Assembly (NCBI GenBank): GCA_026415675.1
Contig: JAOAGQ010000020.1
Location: forward strand, 1 to 64,000
DNA length: 64,000 bases
From: Syntrophorhabdaceae bacterium
Lineage (GTDB): Bacteria; Desulfobacterota; Syntrophorhabdia; Syntrophorhabdales; Syntrophorhabdaceae
Reading direction: 5' to 3'
In this document: positions 43,348 to 50,797 of the stretch, in pieces
How the letters are laid out: every line of letters starts with the position of its first letter
Position numbering within the stretch: position 1 is the first letter of the stretch
Notes under the pieces: model-generated
Told to the model about the DNA's origin: nothing
Seen by the model: only the letters and a program-made list of their open reading frames with translations
The model's database searches: none
Program-made: the position numbers and the translations under genes

Positions 43348-44402
43348 TGGCCCCTGCTGGTTTTCTTTCAAAAAAAAGGATGGAAGATTTCTTAAAGGAG
43401 ATTGGAAAGGACGCATTAGTCCATGTACCTGTCCTCGAGGGGAATGTTGTGGTATTTAGGCCCTATGGCCAGAACCAAACGATAAACCTTGAAAGACCCG
43501 CCAATGCCCCTCCGAAGGCCGTTATCTTCCCCCAGAGTGATACATTTTTTACCTTTCGCTTTATAAAAGACCCCCAAGACCCCAAAAAGGTATCCGTTGA
43601 GATAAATCCTCCTTCAGACTTTCCCGAGGCCATAATCTTCGGATGCCGTCCCTGTGACGCAAAAGGTTTTAAGATATACGATAAGGTATATATAGAGGCA
43701 AATGGCCCTGATCCATACTATATGGGAAGAAGGGAGAAAACAACGATCATCACCCTCGCCTGCCCTGCCCCATCTGCCGGATGCTTCTGTACCGCTTTAG
43801 GGGGCGGTCCTGCCGAAAAAGACGGGTCTGACATCCTGATGACCGACGTAGGGGAAGGTTTCTATCTGGAGCCTGTTACGGAAAAAGGGGATAAGCTTCT
43901 GAAGGCACAAGGGGTAGCTCAACTCATAGAGGACGGCGCCAAATACGGTCAAGAGGCGACAAAAAGACAGAAAGACACCCACGATTCGGTAAAAAAACCA
44001 TTTGAATCGATAAATTACAGAGATTTATCGAGAGACCTCTTCGATGATGACAGGTTCTGGGAAGAGATGGTCAGCAAATGTATAAGTTGTGGGGCATGCA
44101 CATACCTCTGTCCAACCTGTTATTGTTTCAATATAACGGACGAAAAGACCCTCGAACAGGGGGAGAGGCTTCGCAGCTGGGATTCGTGTATGTTCAAACA
44201 TTTTACCCTTGAGGCGAGCGGGCACAACCCGAGACCAACGAAGTTTAAGAGATACAAAAACAGGATAGGCCATAAGTTTTTATGGTATCCTGAAAAATAC
44301 GAGGAGATCATCGCATGCTGCGGCTGCGGTAGATGTATCAGATACTGCCCTGTTTCTGTAGACATAAGTGAAATCGTATCAAACCTTAGAAAGACGGAGT
44401 AG
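43347..44402 (+). CDS. flxB: FlxB: 4Fe-4S dicluster (HydB/AsrA-like) subunit
   Basis: 351 aa from the ATG at 43347, overlapping the flxC stop by one base. A domain like anaerobic sulfite reductase subunit A and sulfhydrogenase beta (FGCRPCDAKGFKIYD, CPAPSAGCFCTALGGGP) is followed by the clusters CISCGACTYLCPTCYCFN and CGCGRCIRYCPV. It links the NAD(P)H-oxidising FlxA to FlxC. The presence of both FlxB and FlxC is the full-length version of the complex. Confidence 0.9.
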   Translation: MAPAGFLSKKRMEDFLKEIGKDALVHVPVLEGNVVVFRPYGQNQTINLERPANAPPKAVIFPQSDTFFTFRFIKDPQDPKKVSVEINPPSDFPEAIIFGCRPCDAKGFKIYDKVYIEANGPDPYYMGRREKTTIITLACPAPSAGCFCTALGGGPAEKDGSDILMTDVGEGFYLEPVTEKGDKLLKAQGVAQLIEDGAKYGQEATKRQKDTHDSVKKPFESINYRDLSRDLFDDDRFWEEMVSKCISCGACTYLCPTCYCFNITDEKTLEQGERLRSWDSCMFKHFTLEASGHNPRPTKFKRYKNRIGHKFLWYPEKYEEIIACCGCGRCIRYCPVSVDISEIVSNLRKTE

Positions 44403-44408
44403 CTGAAG

Positions 44409-45245
44409 ATGGATCAAATGAAGAACCCTTACCTCCCTGAACTCGCCACTGTTGTCAAAATCATAGATGAAACACCCAATATAAAATCCCTTCAGGTGGT
44501 CTTCAACGATCCTGAGAAGATGAAGAACTTCCGTTTTGAACCGGGTCAGGTGGGACAGTTATCCATATTCGGGGTTGGCGAATCTACCTTTGTTATCAAT
44601 TCACCCCCCACAAGGATGGATTATCTACAGTTCAGTGTCATGAAGGCAGGAGAGGTAACGGCAGCGATCCACGAACTCCACGAAGGGGATGTCATAGGGG
44701 TCAGGGCACCACTCGGTAACTGGTTCCCCTATAATGAAATGAAGGGAAAGAAGATACTCTTCATCGGTGGTGGTATCGGTCTTGCCCCACTTAGGACTCT
44801 TATACTATATATGCTCGACAACAGGGCTGATTACGGGGATATTACGATTATATACGGTTCAAGAACACCCCCTGATCTCTGCTATAAATACGATTTAGAA
44901 GACTGGGCATCAAGGAAGGATGTGGAACTGATACTCACCGTTGATAATGAGTATCCAGGATGGGATAAGAGGACAGGTTTTGTCCCTACCGTGCTAAACG
45001 AAGTGGCCCCATCTCCGGAAAATACGATAGCGATCACATGTGGGCCCCCCATCATGATAAAATTCGTATTACAGAATCTGGCTAAACTCAACTTCAATGA
45101 TGACCACATCATAACGACCCTGGAAGCAAGGATGAAATGCGGTATAGGTATTTGTGGAAGGTGCAACATAGGCACTAATTATATCTGCAAGGATGGACCG
45201 GTATTCTCTCTTGCCAAACTGAAGGCTCTTCGGGCAGAGATATAG
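44409..45245 (+). CDS. flxA: FlxA: FAD/NAD(P)H-binding oxidoreductase
   Basis: 278 aa. A ferredoxin-NADP reductase fold: FAD site near RMDYLQFSVMKAGEVTAAIHEL, the nucleotide motif ILFIGGGIGLAPLRTLI, and CGPPIMIKFVL. The C-terminal cluster MKCGIGICGRCNIGTNYICKDGP holds a [2Fe-2S] centre, as in PyrK and sulfhydrogenase gamma. It oxidises NADH (or reduces NAD+) and feeds the Hdr bifurcation module. It is the last clear gene of the operon. Confidence 0.92.
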   Translation: MDQMKNPYLPELATVVKIIDETPNIKSLQVVFNDPEKMKNFRFEPGQVGQLSIFGVGESTFVINSPPTRMDYLQFSVMKAGEVTAAIHELHEGDVIGVRAPLGNWFPYNEMKGKKILFIGGGIGLAPLRTLILYMLDNRADYGDITIIYGSRTPPDLCYKYDLEDWASRKDVELILTVDNEYPGWDKRTGFVPTVLNEVAPSPENTIAITCGPPIMIKFVLQNLAKLNFNDDHIITTLEARMKCGIGICGRCNIGTNYICKDGPVFSLAKLKALRAEI

Positions 45246-45267
45246 AATTTTATCAAACCACAAAAAA

Positions 45268-45594
45268 ATGGCAGATGACATCAAAAAACCGTTATTAAAG
45301 GTTTTTGTTGATAAGGATGTTATAAACCTGATGCCAGAATTTCTTGAGAACAGGGTCAAGGATATAAGTAGAATAAAAAGGGCCCTCGAAAGGGGAGACT
45401 TCAATTCCATAAGTTCAATAGGTCATAATATGAAAGGTAGTGGAGGTAGTTACGGCCTCACCATGATATCTGAACTGGGAAAGCAGATTGAAGTGGCGGC
45501 ATCACAGAGAGATGTTGAGGCGATAAAATGGCTCACGGAAAAATTGAGTACCTATCTAAACACCATTGAAATCTTAGAAAAAAACGATAGTTGA
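45268..45594 (+). CDS. Stand-alone HPt (histidine phosphotransfer) protein
   Basis: 108 aa, all helical. The phosphorylatable histidine is in SIGHNMKGSGGSYGL (HxxKGSG, about residue 51-57), typical of Hpt domains. It follows flxA by 22 bases on the same strand and may be cotranscribed. A phosphorelay partner is not visible. Domain identity is clear, but the pathway is unknown. Confidence 0.85.
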   Translation: MADDIKKPLLKVFVDKDVINLMPEFLENRVKDISRIKRALERGDFNSISSIGHNMKGSGGSYGLTMISELGKQIEVAASQRDVEAIKWLTEKLSTYLNTIEILEKNDS

Positions 45595-45677
45595 CCACCG
45601 TAGTAGGATAGGCGATAAAGACCTTCTCTTTGGCGTTTAAACCTTAAAAGATGGAGACAATAAATTTTTATGTTTTG

Positions 45678-45706
45678 TTGACAACCTCATATTAGTGTAT
45701 TATTTT
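45678..45706 (+). promoter_or_regulatory. Promoter of the desulfoferrodoxin/rubrerythrin genes
   Basis: TTGACA (45678-45683), a 17-base spacer, and TATTTT (45701-45706), 38 bases before the ATG. Confidence 0.5.
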
Positions 45707-45744
45707 CATAAAACAGACAAAAATTATAAAAAAGGAGGATGGTT

Positions 45745-46119
45745 ATGGCAGAGAGATTTGAAGTATACAAGTGTGATATATGCGGAAATATTGTTGAGGT
45801 TCTAAATGGTGGAAAGGGTCAGATGTCCTGTTGCAATCAGCCGATGACCCTCTTAAAGGAAAACACGGTGGATGCATCCCTTGAAAAACATGTACCGGTT
45901 ATAGAAAAGACTTTAGATGGTATCAAGGTGAAGGTCGGCTCTGTACCCCATCCTATGGAGGAGAAACATTACATCCAGTGGATCGAGGTTATCGCTGATG
46001 GTAAGGCCTACCATAGATTTCTATCCCCAGGGGAGGTTCCGGAGGCATTCTTTTCGATAAAAGAAGAAAATGTTACTGCAAGAGAGTACTGCAATCTCCA
46101 TGGCCTATGGAAGGCATAA
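45745..46119 (+). CDS. dfx: Desulfoferrodoxin (superoxide reductase)
   Basis: 124 aa from ATG 45745, which is spaced six bases from AAAGGAGG. The N-terminal desulforedoxin centre is [10 protein letters not shown]...MSCCNQPM; the superoxide-reductase centre has EKHVP (Glu/His ligands), [19 protein letters not shown] and the final CNLHGLW with the axial Cys and His. It reduces superoxide to peroxide in anaerobes. Rubrerythrin follows after 36 bases and removes the peroxide. Confidence 0.96.
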   Translation: MAERFEVYKCDICGNIVEVLNGGKGQMSCCNQPMTLLKENTVDASLEKHVPVIEKTLDGIKVKVGSVPHPMEEKHYIQWIEVIADGKAYHRFLSPGEVPEAFFSIKEENVTAREYCNLHGLWKA

Positions 46120-46155
46120 CAATTTTGGGAATCAAGTATTTTACGGAGGTAAGAA

Positions 46156-46731
46156 ATGAAGAGTGTAAAGGGAACTGAGACGGAAAAAAATCTCCTCAAG
46201 GCATTCGCCGGCGAATCCCAGGCAAGAAACAGATACACCTACTTTGCCTCTCAGGCAAAGAAAGAGAATTTTGAACAGATCTCCTGGATATTCACCGATA
46301 CGGCGGATAACGAAAAAGAACACGCTAAAAGGTTTTTCAAATTTCTCGAGGGTGGGGATGTGGAGATCACCGCCTCTTACCCCGCAGGGGTTATAGGGAC
46401 AACCTTAGAAAATCTAAAGGCCGCTGCGGCAGGGGAAAATCTCGAATGGAGCACCCTCTACCCCGAATTTGCAAAGGTTGCCGATGAAGAGGGTTTCCCT
46501 GAGATAGCGCAAGTCTTCAGGGAAGTCGCAAAGGTGGAAGTGGAGCACGAGAAGAGATACCTGAAGCTACTTAAAAACGTAGAAACAGGTACTGTATTCA
46601 AAAAGGAGAGTGTGGTAAAATGGCACTGCCGTAACTGTGGATATATATACGAAGGAACGGAGGCCCCCATTGAGTGTCCTGCATGCGCCCATCCCCAATC
46701 CTATTATGAACTGATGGCGGAAAACTACTGA
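46156..46731 (+). CDS. rbr: Rubrerythrin
   Basis: 191 aa. The ferritin-like diiron domain shows [34 protein letters not shown] and [13 protein letters not shown] (ExxH pairs). The C-terminal rubredoxin-type site is [10 protein letters not shown]...[11 protein letters not shown]. It is an NAD(P)H-linked peroxidase of oxygen-sensitive organisms. It is transcribed with dfx; an inverted repeat lies just after the stop. Confidence 0.97.
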   Translation: MKSVKGTETEKNLLKAFAGESQARNRYTYFASQAKKENFEQISWIFTDTADNEKEHAKRFFKFLEGGDVEITASYPAGVIGTTLENLKAAAAGENLEWSTLYPEFAKVADEEGFPEIAQVFREVAKVEVEHEKRYLKLLKNVETGTVFKKESVVKWHCRNCGYIYEGTEAPIECPACAHPQSYYELMAENY

Positions 46732-46742
46732 AAAGAGAAAAA

Positions 46743-46782
46743 ATGGGATAACCTCATTTTCCTTGACATGGGGTTATCCCAT
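46743..46782. terminator. Long hairpin after rubrerythrin (probable terminator)
   Basis: ATGGGATAACC (46743-46753) pairs perfectly with GGTTATCCCAT (46772-46782) and continues inward by four more pairs including one G-T, giving about 15 bp around a 10-base loop. No T-run follows, so it may be a factor-dependent end or an mRNA-stability element rather than a classical terminator. Confidence 0.6.
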
Positions 46783-46802
46783 CTGTTAGTTTTCAGTTTG
46801 CC

Positions 46803-47423
46803 GTGGAAAAAGAACAGATTAAAAAGATATACAGTCGATATTCATCGGTGTATGACTTCGTCTTTTCCCAGTTGTTTCTACCCCGAATAAAACTGGGCAT
46901 AGAAAAGATAGGGATAAAAAAGGGGGACAGGATCATCGAAATAGGGATTGGGACAGGCATATCCCTATCCCTCTATCCCGATTTCTGTAATGTTGTAGGT
47001 ATCGATATAACGAGAAAAATGCTTTCAAAGGCCAAGGCCAAAAAGGAAAAATTGAAACTCGGTAAGGTTCATCTCTTTGAGATGGATGCAGAAAATCTTA
47101 CGTTTAATGATAACAGTTTTGACCATGCATTGATGCCCTTTGTAATAAGTGTTGTCCCTAACCTTGAGAAGGTTATGTCAGAGGTTAAAAGGGTAACGAA
47201 AAATAATGGCAAAATCGTTATTATAAACCACCTCTGCAGTCAGAATCCCCTCCTTTCCAGGTTTGAGAAATTCATCACGCCCTTATCCATGAGACTCGGG
47301 TGGAGGTCCGATATTTCCCTCAACGTTCTCTCTAACCATTGTAAGATCCATATTAAAGAGGTAACCAAAAAGACCCCTTTTGATCCTTGGTATATAATAA
47401 ATGCGGTGAATATCAAGGAGTGA
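46803..47423 (+). CDS. Class I SAM-dependent methyltransferase (UbiE/PmtA-like)
   Basis: 206 aa with a GTG start. Motif I is IIEIGIGTGISLSLYP, with VVGIDITRKMLSKAK, FEMDAENLTF, DHALMPFVISVVPN and NGKIVIINHL. The profile resembles phosphatidylethanolamine N-methyltransferase PmtA as well as UbiE/COQ5. The N-terminal KIYSRYSSVYDFVF is typical of this group. The substrate is not determinable. It ends 19 bases before the nitrilase-like gene. Confidence 0.85.
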   Translation: MEKEQIKKIYSRYSSVYDFVFSQLFLPRIKLGIEKIGIKKGDRIIEIGIGTGISLSLYPDFCNVVGIDITRKMLSKAKAKKEKLKLGKVHLFEMDAENLTFNDNSFDHALMPFVISVVPNLEKVMSEVKRVTKNNGKIVIINHLCSQNPLLSRFEKFITPLSMRLGWRSDISLNVLSNHCKIHIKEVTKKTPFDPWYIINAVNIKE

Positions 47424-47442
47424 ATAAAGCGGAAGGTTATCG

Positions 47443-48264
47443 ATGAGGATCGCAGGGATTCAGTTTGCCTGTTCAAAGGAAAAAAATATCAATATAGAAA
47501 AATCCTTAAAACTCGCTGATGTGGCGATCAAGGAAGGGGCAAAAATCATCTCCTTTCAGGAAATCTTTAACCTCCAGTGGTTTCCAAGAGATCGGTATGG
47601 CGATGTCTCTTCCCTTGCCGATGAAGTAAAGGGCGAAACCATCGGTATATTCAAAAGCAAGGCAAAAGTTTCAGAGGTCGTCTTTATACTGCCTGTCTTC
47701 GAAAGATACAAATCTAATTTTTATAACAGTACCTTTGTTATAGATGCCGATGGCGTTATAAAAGGTATATACAGAAAGATGCACCTCCCCGATATCCCCT
47801 TTTTTGAGGAAAAATACTATTTTTCTCCTGGAAACACAGGATTTCCCGTATTCGAAACGAGATATGCCAAAATAGGGGTTCAACACTCCTGGGATAACCT
47901 CTTCCCCGAAGGCTCAAGGATACTCGCCTTGAAGGGGGCGGAGATCATCTTTGCCCCAACGGCCTGTGCATTTAAAACCCAACATATCTGGCAAACGGTG
48001 ATTTCAGGGAATGCGATTGCAAACGGTCTCTTTATCATGAGGGTAAACAGGGTGGGGAGCGAGGAAGGGCTCGACTTCTACGGTATGAGTTTCTGTGTAA
48101 ATCCCGAAGGGGAGATGGTAAGCGGGATTGCAGGGGCTTCGGATGGTATACTCCTCTCTGACATAAATTTCGATACGTTAAAGGACTTCAGACGGGAGTG
48201 GCCCCTATTCAAAGAGAGGAGACCTAAATCTTATAGAGAAATTATAAAGGAGACAAAATGGTAG
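47443..48264 (+). CDS. Carbon-nitrogen hydrolase-superfamily protein with Ser at catalytic Cys
   Basis: 273 aa. The nitrilase fold and two of the three catalytic residues are clear: Glu in IISFQEIF and Lys in YRKMHLPD, plus FPEGSRILALKGAEIIFAPTA. The nucleophile position, normally IGVxIC(W/Y)Dxx(W/F)PE, reads IGVQHSWDNLFPE, that is Ser149 (TCC). The best-matching relatives are N-carbamoylputrescine amidases, but with serine the enzyme may be inactive, altered or a binding protein. Its end overlaps a small Cys-rich gene by seven bases. Confidence 0.82.
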   Translation: MRIAGIQFACSKEKNINIEKSLKLADVAIKEGAKIISFQEIFNLQWFPRDRYGDVSSLADEVKGETIGIFKSKAKVSEVVFILPVFERYKSNFYNSTFVIDADGVIKGIYRKMHLPDIPFFEEKYYFSPGNTGFPVFETRYAKIGVQHSWDNLFPEGSRILALKGAEIIFAPTACAFKTQHIWQTVISGNAIANGLFIMRVNRVGSEEGLDFYGMSFCVNPEGEMVSGIAGASDGILLSDINFDTLKDFRREWPLFKERRPKSYREIIKETKW

Positions 48265-48431
48265 ACGAACCATCCCTTTGTATCGTATGTGCGTGGAGGG
48301 AAAATTGCCAGAAAAGGTTTTTAAAGGCAAAAGAGACAAACTTAAGATGCCCTGATTTTACCAGAGATTTGACGATTAAGAGCACGGAGAGTTCTGATGA
48401 TAAAAAAAAGGATAGCGGAGCTAATAAATGA
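48258..48431 (+). CDS. Small cysteine-motif protein
   Basis: 57 aa. It starts at ATG 48258 behind AAAGGAGACAAA, overlaps the nitrilase-like stop by seven bases, and overlaps argS by 35 bases. Cysteines lie in LCIVCAWRENCQKRF and LRCPDFTRD (C8, C11, C17, C31), a probable zinc or FeS knuckle, followed by a polar tail. The strong ribosome site and the cysteine pattern argue for a real gene. I do not recall a characterised function. Confidence 0.7.
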   Translation: MVDEPSLCIVCAWRENCQKRFLKAKETNLRCPDFTRDLTIKSTESSDDKKKDSGANK

Positions 48432-50094
48432 AGCCATTGAAGAATCTAAAAGAAAAGGGGATCTCCCCTCTGAACTGGAGATAACACCGATCATCGAGAT
48501 CCCCCGAGAAGAGGGCTTCGGAGACTATTCAACAAACGTAGCTTTTCAGCTTGCCCCAAAGCTCAGAAAAAGTCCACAGGAAATAGCGACAAAGCTCAAA
48601 GATAGGCTTGAGGCTTACGGTATATGTAGCAGAATAGAGATAGCAGGAAAGGGTTTTATAAACTTTTACGTGAGAGAGGACATATGGCGTAATGCCTTAG
48701 AGGATGTATGCTTAAAAGGGGTGGACAGCTTCCTCCCCGATATCGGGGATAACAGAAAGGTGCTGATCGAGTTTGTAAGTTCAAACCCAACAGGCCCCCT
48801 TCATATAGGACATGGGAGGGGTGCTGCTGTTGGTGATGTCCTATCGAATATACTGAAAGTTACAGGACACAAGGTTTTTAAGGAATACTACGTAAACGAT
48901 GCAGGGAAACAGATAGAGACCCTCGGGGCATCCACATACGCCCGTCTCCTTGAGATGAAGGGGATCGAAACCCCCTTTGAAGCACATTTCTATCAGGGTT
49001 CATATGTAAAGGATATAGCGGCAGTTACGATCAAACAGGGGATACCGGTTCCAACAGAAAAAAAGGAGGCGATAAAATTTCTTGCCCGGTTTGCAAGCGA
49101 TCTTGTCCTGGAAGGTATAAAGGATGACCTAATGGACTTTGGGGTGGTCTTCGACAACTATTTTAGGGAGTCTTCCCTCTATACAAATGGTTCTGTCGAC
49201 GATACCCTTGAACTGCTGAAAGATAAGGGGTACACATACGAGAAAGATGGGGCGTTATGGTTCAAAACAAGTCTCTTCGAGAACGATGAAGACAGGGTGC
49301 TTATCAAATCTGACGGTGAGAAGACCTATTTCGCCTCGGACATCTCCTATCACAGGGATAAATTCCTCCGCTCCTTCGACACATTAATAGATATATGGGG
49401 TTCAGACCATCATGGCTATATACCGAGGATGAAGGCGGCCGTACAGGCAATAGGGGGACGAAAAGAGGATTTAAAGATAGTCCTCATACAGTTTGTTACA
49501 TTGATAAAGGATGGAAAACCCGTAGGGATGTCGACAAGATCAGGGCAGTTCACCACACTGAGAGAGGTGATTCAAGAGGTGGGGAAAGATGTGGCCCGTT
49601 TCTTCTTTCTCATGAGAAAGAGCGACGCCCACCTCGAATTTGACCTTGACCTCGCAAAGAAGACGACGAATGAAAACCCTGTCTACTATGTTCAGTATGC
49701 CCATGCGAGGATAGAGAGTATATTTAAGCATGCCGAAACCTATGGAATAGATATGGATTGGATAAGGGCTCAGGGGTCAAACCTCGATTCGTTAGGGACT
49801 GGAGAAAAGATAGACCTTACCCCCCTCACCCAAAAAGAGGAGCTGGACCTGATCAAAGGTATTCTCCATTTTTACGATGTCCTTGAGGGAAGTGCAAAAA
49901 GCCTTGAACCACACAGGTTGACCTTCTACCTTATTGATCTTGTTGGAAAATTCCACAGTTACTATAATAGAACCCGGATATTGAAAAACGAAACCAACAT
50001 GACCCTGGCGAGACTTACCCTTTTATCGATACTCAAAAAGGTGATCAAAAAGGGGCTTGACATACTCGGTGTATCCGCGCCGGAAGTTATGTAG
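48397..50094 (+). CDS. argS: Arginyl-tRNA synthetase
   Basis: 565 aa. Class I synthetase: VEFVSSNPTGPLHIGHGRGAAVGD holds the HIGH signature, and the KMSK region is represented by GMSTRSGQF, a usual ArgRS variant. The N-terminal additional domain (residues 1-115) and C-terminal anticodon-binding domain (LPVYYVQYAHARI region onward) are present. It charges tRNA-Arg in the cytoplasm. The many AGA/AGG arginine codons in the window fit an intact arginine system. Confidence 0.97.
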   Translation: MIKKRIAELINEAIEESKRKGDLPSELEITPIIEIPREEGFGDYSTNVAFQLAPKLRKSPQEIATKLKDRLEAYGICSRIEIAGKGFINFYVREDIWRNALEDVCLKGVDSFLPDIGDNRKVLIEFVSSNPTGPLHIGHGRGAAVGDVLSNILKVTGHKVFKEYYVNDAGKQIETLGASTYARLLEMKGIETPFEAHFYQGSYVKDIAAVTIKQGIPVPTEKKEAIKFLARFASDLVLEGIKDDLMDFGVVFDNYFRESSLYTNGSVDDTLELLKDKGYTYEKDGALWFKTSLFENDEDRVLIKSDGEKTYFASDISYHRDKFLRSFDTLIDIWGSDHHGYIPRMKAAVQAIGGRKEDLKIVLIQFVTLIKDGKPVGMSTRSGQFTTLREVIQEVGKDVARFFFLMRKSDAHLEFDLDLAKKTTNENPVYYVQYAHARIESIFKHAETYGIDMDWIRAQGSNLDSLGTGEKIDLTPLTQKEELDLIKGILHFYDVLEGSAKSLEPHRLTFYLIDLVGKFHSYYNRTRILKNETNMTLARLTLLSILKKVIKKGLDILGVSAPEVM

Positions 50095-50127
50095 AACGAA
50101 AGAGAGGATGAGTAAAAGGGAGAAGAG

Positions 50128-50754
50128 ATGGAGAAGAAAGAGAAGAGTAAAACGAGAGAATATGTAGAATCATTCATAATCGCTGCCCTGATCGCACTCT
50201 TTGTAAGGAGTTTCTTCGTTCAGGCATTTAAAATACCGTCGAGTTCGATGGAACCCACACTCCTTGTAGGGGACCACCTCCTGGTAAATAGACTCAGCTA
50301 TGTGGTCAAGGTCCCCTTCGTAGATTCTATTATCTTCACGATAGATACCCCAAAAAAAGACGATGTGATAGTCTTCCGCTATCCCCAGGACCCCGATAAG
50401 GATTTTATAAAGAGGGTTATAGCCACAGAAGGGGATACGATAGAGATAAAAGACAAGGTGATTTACGTAAACGGTAAGAAGATCGAAGACAGATGGGGTT
50501 ATTACTCTGATTACAGTATCATCCCAGGAGATGTACAGCCAAGGGACAATTTCGGTCCCTACAAGGTACCAAAAGATTCATATTTTGTGATGGGGGATAA
50601 CAGAGACAGGAGTCTTGACAGCAGGTACTGGGGGGTTGTGAAGAAGGAACATCTCGTTGGCAAGGCCTTTATACTCTATTTTTCATGGAATAACAAGGCA
50701 GAGGACATACTCAACCATGTCCGGTGGAATAGGATCGGGAAGCTTATAAAATAA
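50128..50754 (+). CDS. lepB: Signal peptidase I
   Basis: 208 aa. One N-terminal transmembrane helix (about 11-30) precedes the catalytic serine in PSSSMEPTLLVGDHLLVNRL and the catalytic lysine in DFIKRVIATEGDTIEI. YFVMGDNRDRSLDSRYWG is the conserved box. It removes signal peptides from exported proteins, of which the window has many (cytochromes, ModA). It lies 34 bases after argS; cotranscription with the following TPR gene is possible. Confidence 0.96.
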   Translation: MEKKEKSKTREYVESFIIAALIALFVRSFFVQAFKIPSSSMEPTLLVGDHLLVNRLSYVVKVPFVDSIIFTIDTPKKDDVIVFRYPQDPDKDFIKRVIATEGDTIEIKDKVIYVNGKKIEDRWGYYSDYSIIPGDVQPRDNFGPYKVPKDSYFVMGDNRDRSLDSRYWGVVKKEHLVGKAFILYFSWNNKAEDILNHVRWNRIGKLIK

Positions 50755-50797
50755 AAGGCAAATGGATTAAAGCCTTATAGTGTGGTATTATAAACGT

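Noticed and set aside
38471-45245. Methanogen-type heterodisulfide reductase in an archaeon
   Set aside because: The surrounding genes (lepB, mreB, argS of bacterial type, sigma-70-like promoters, lipoprotein box) are bacterial, and no methanogenesis genes occur.
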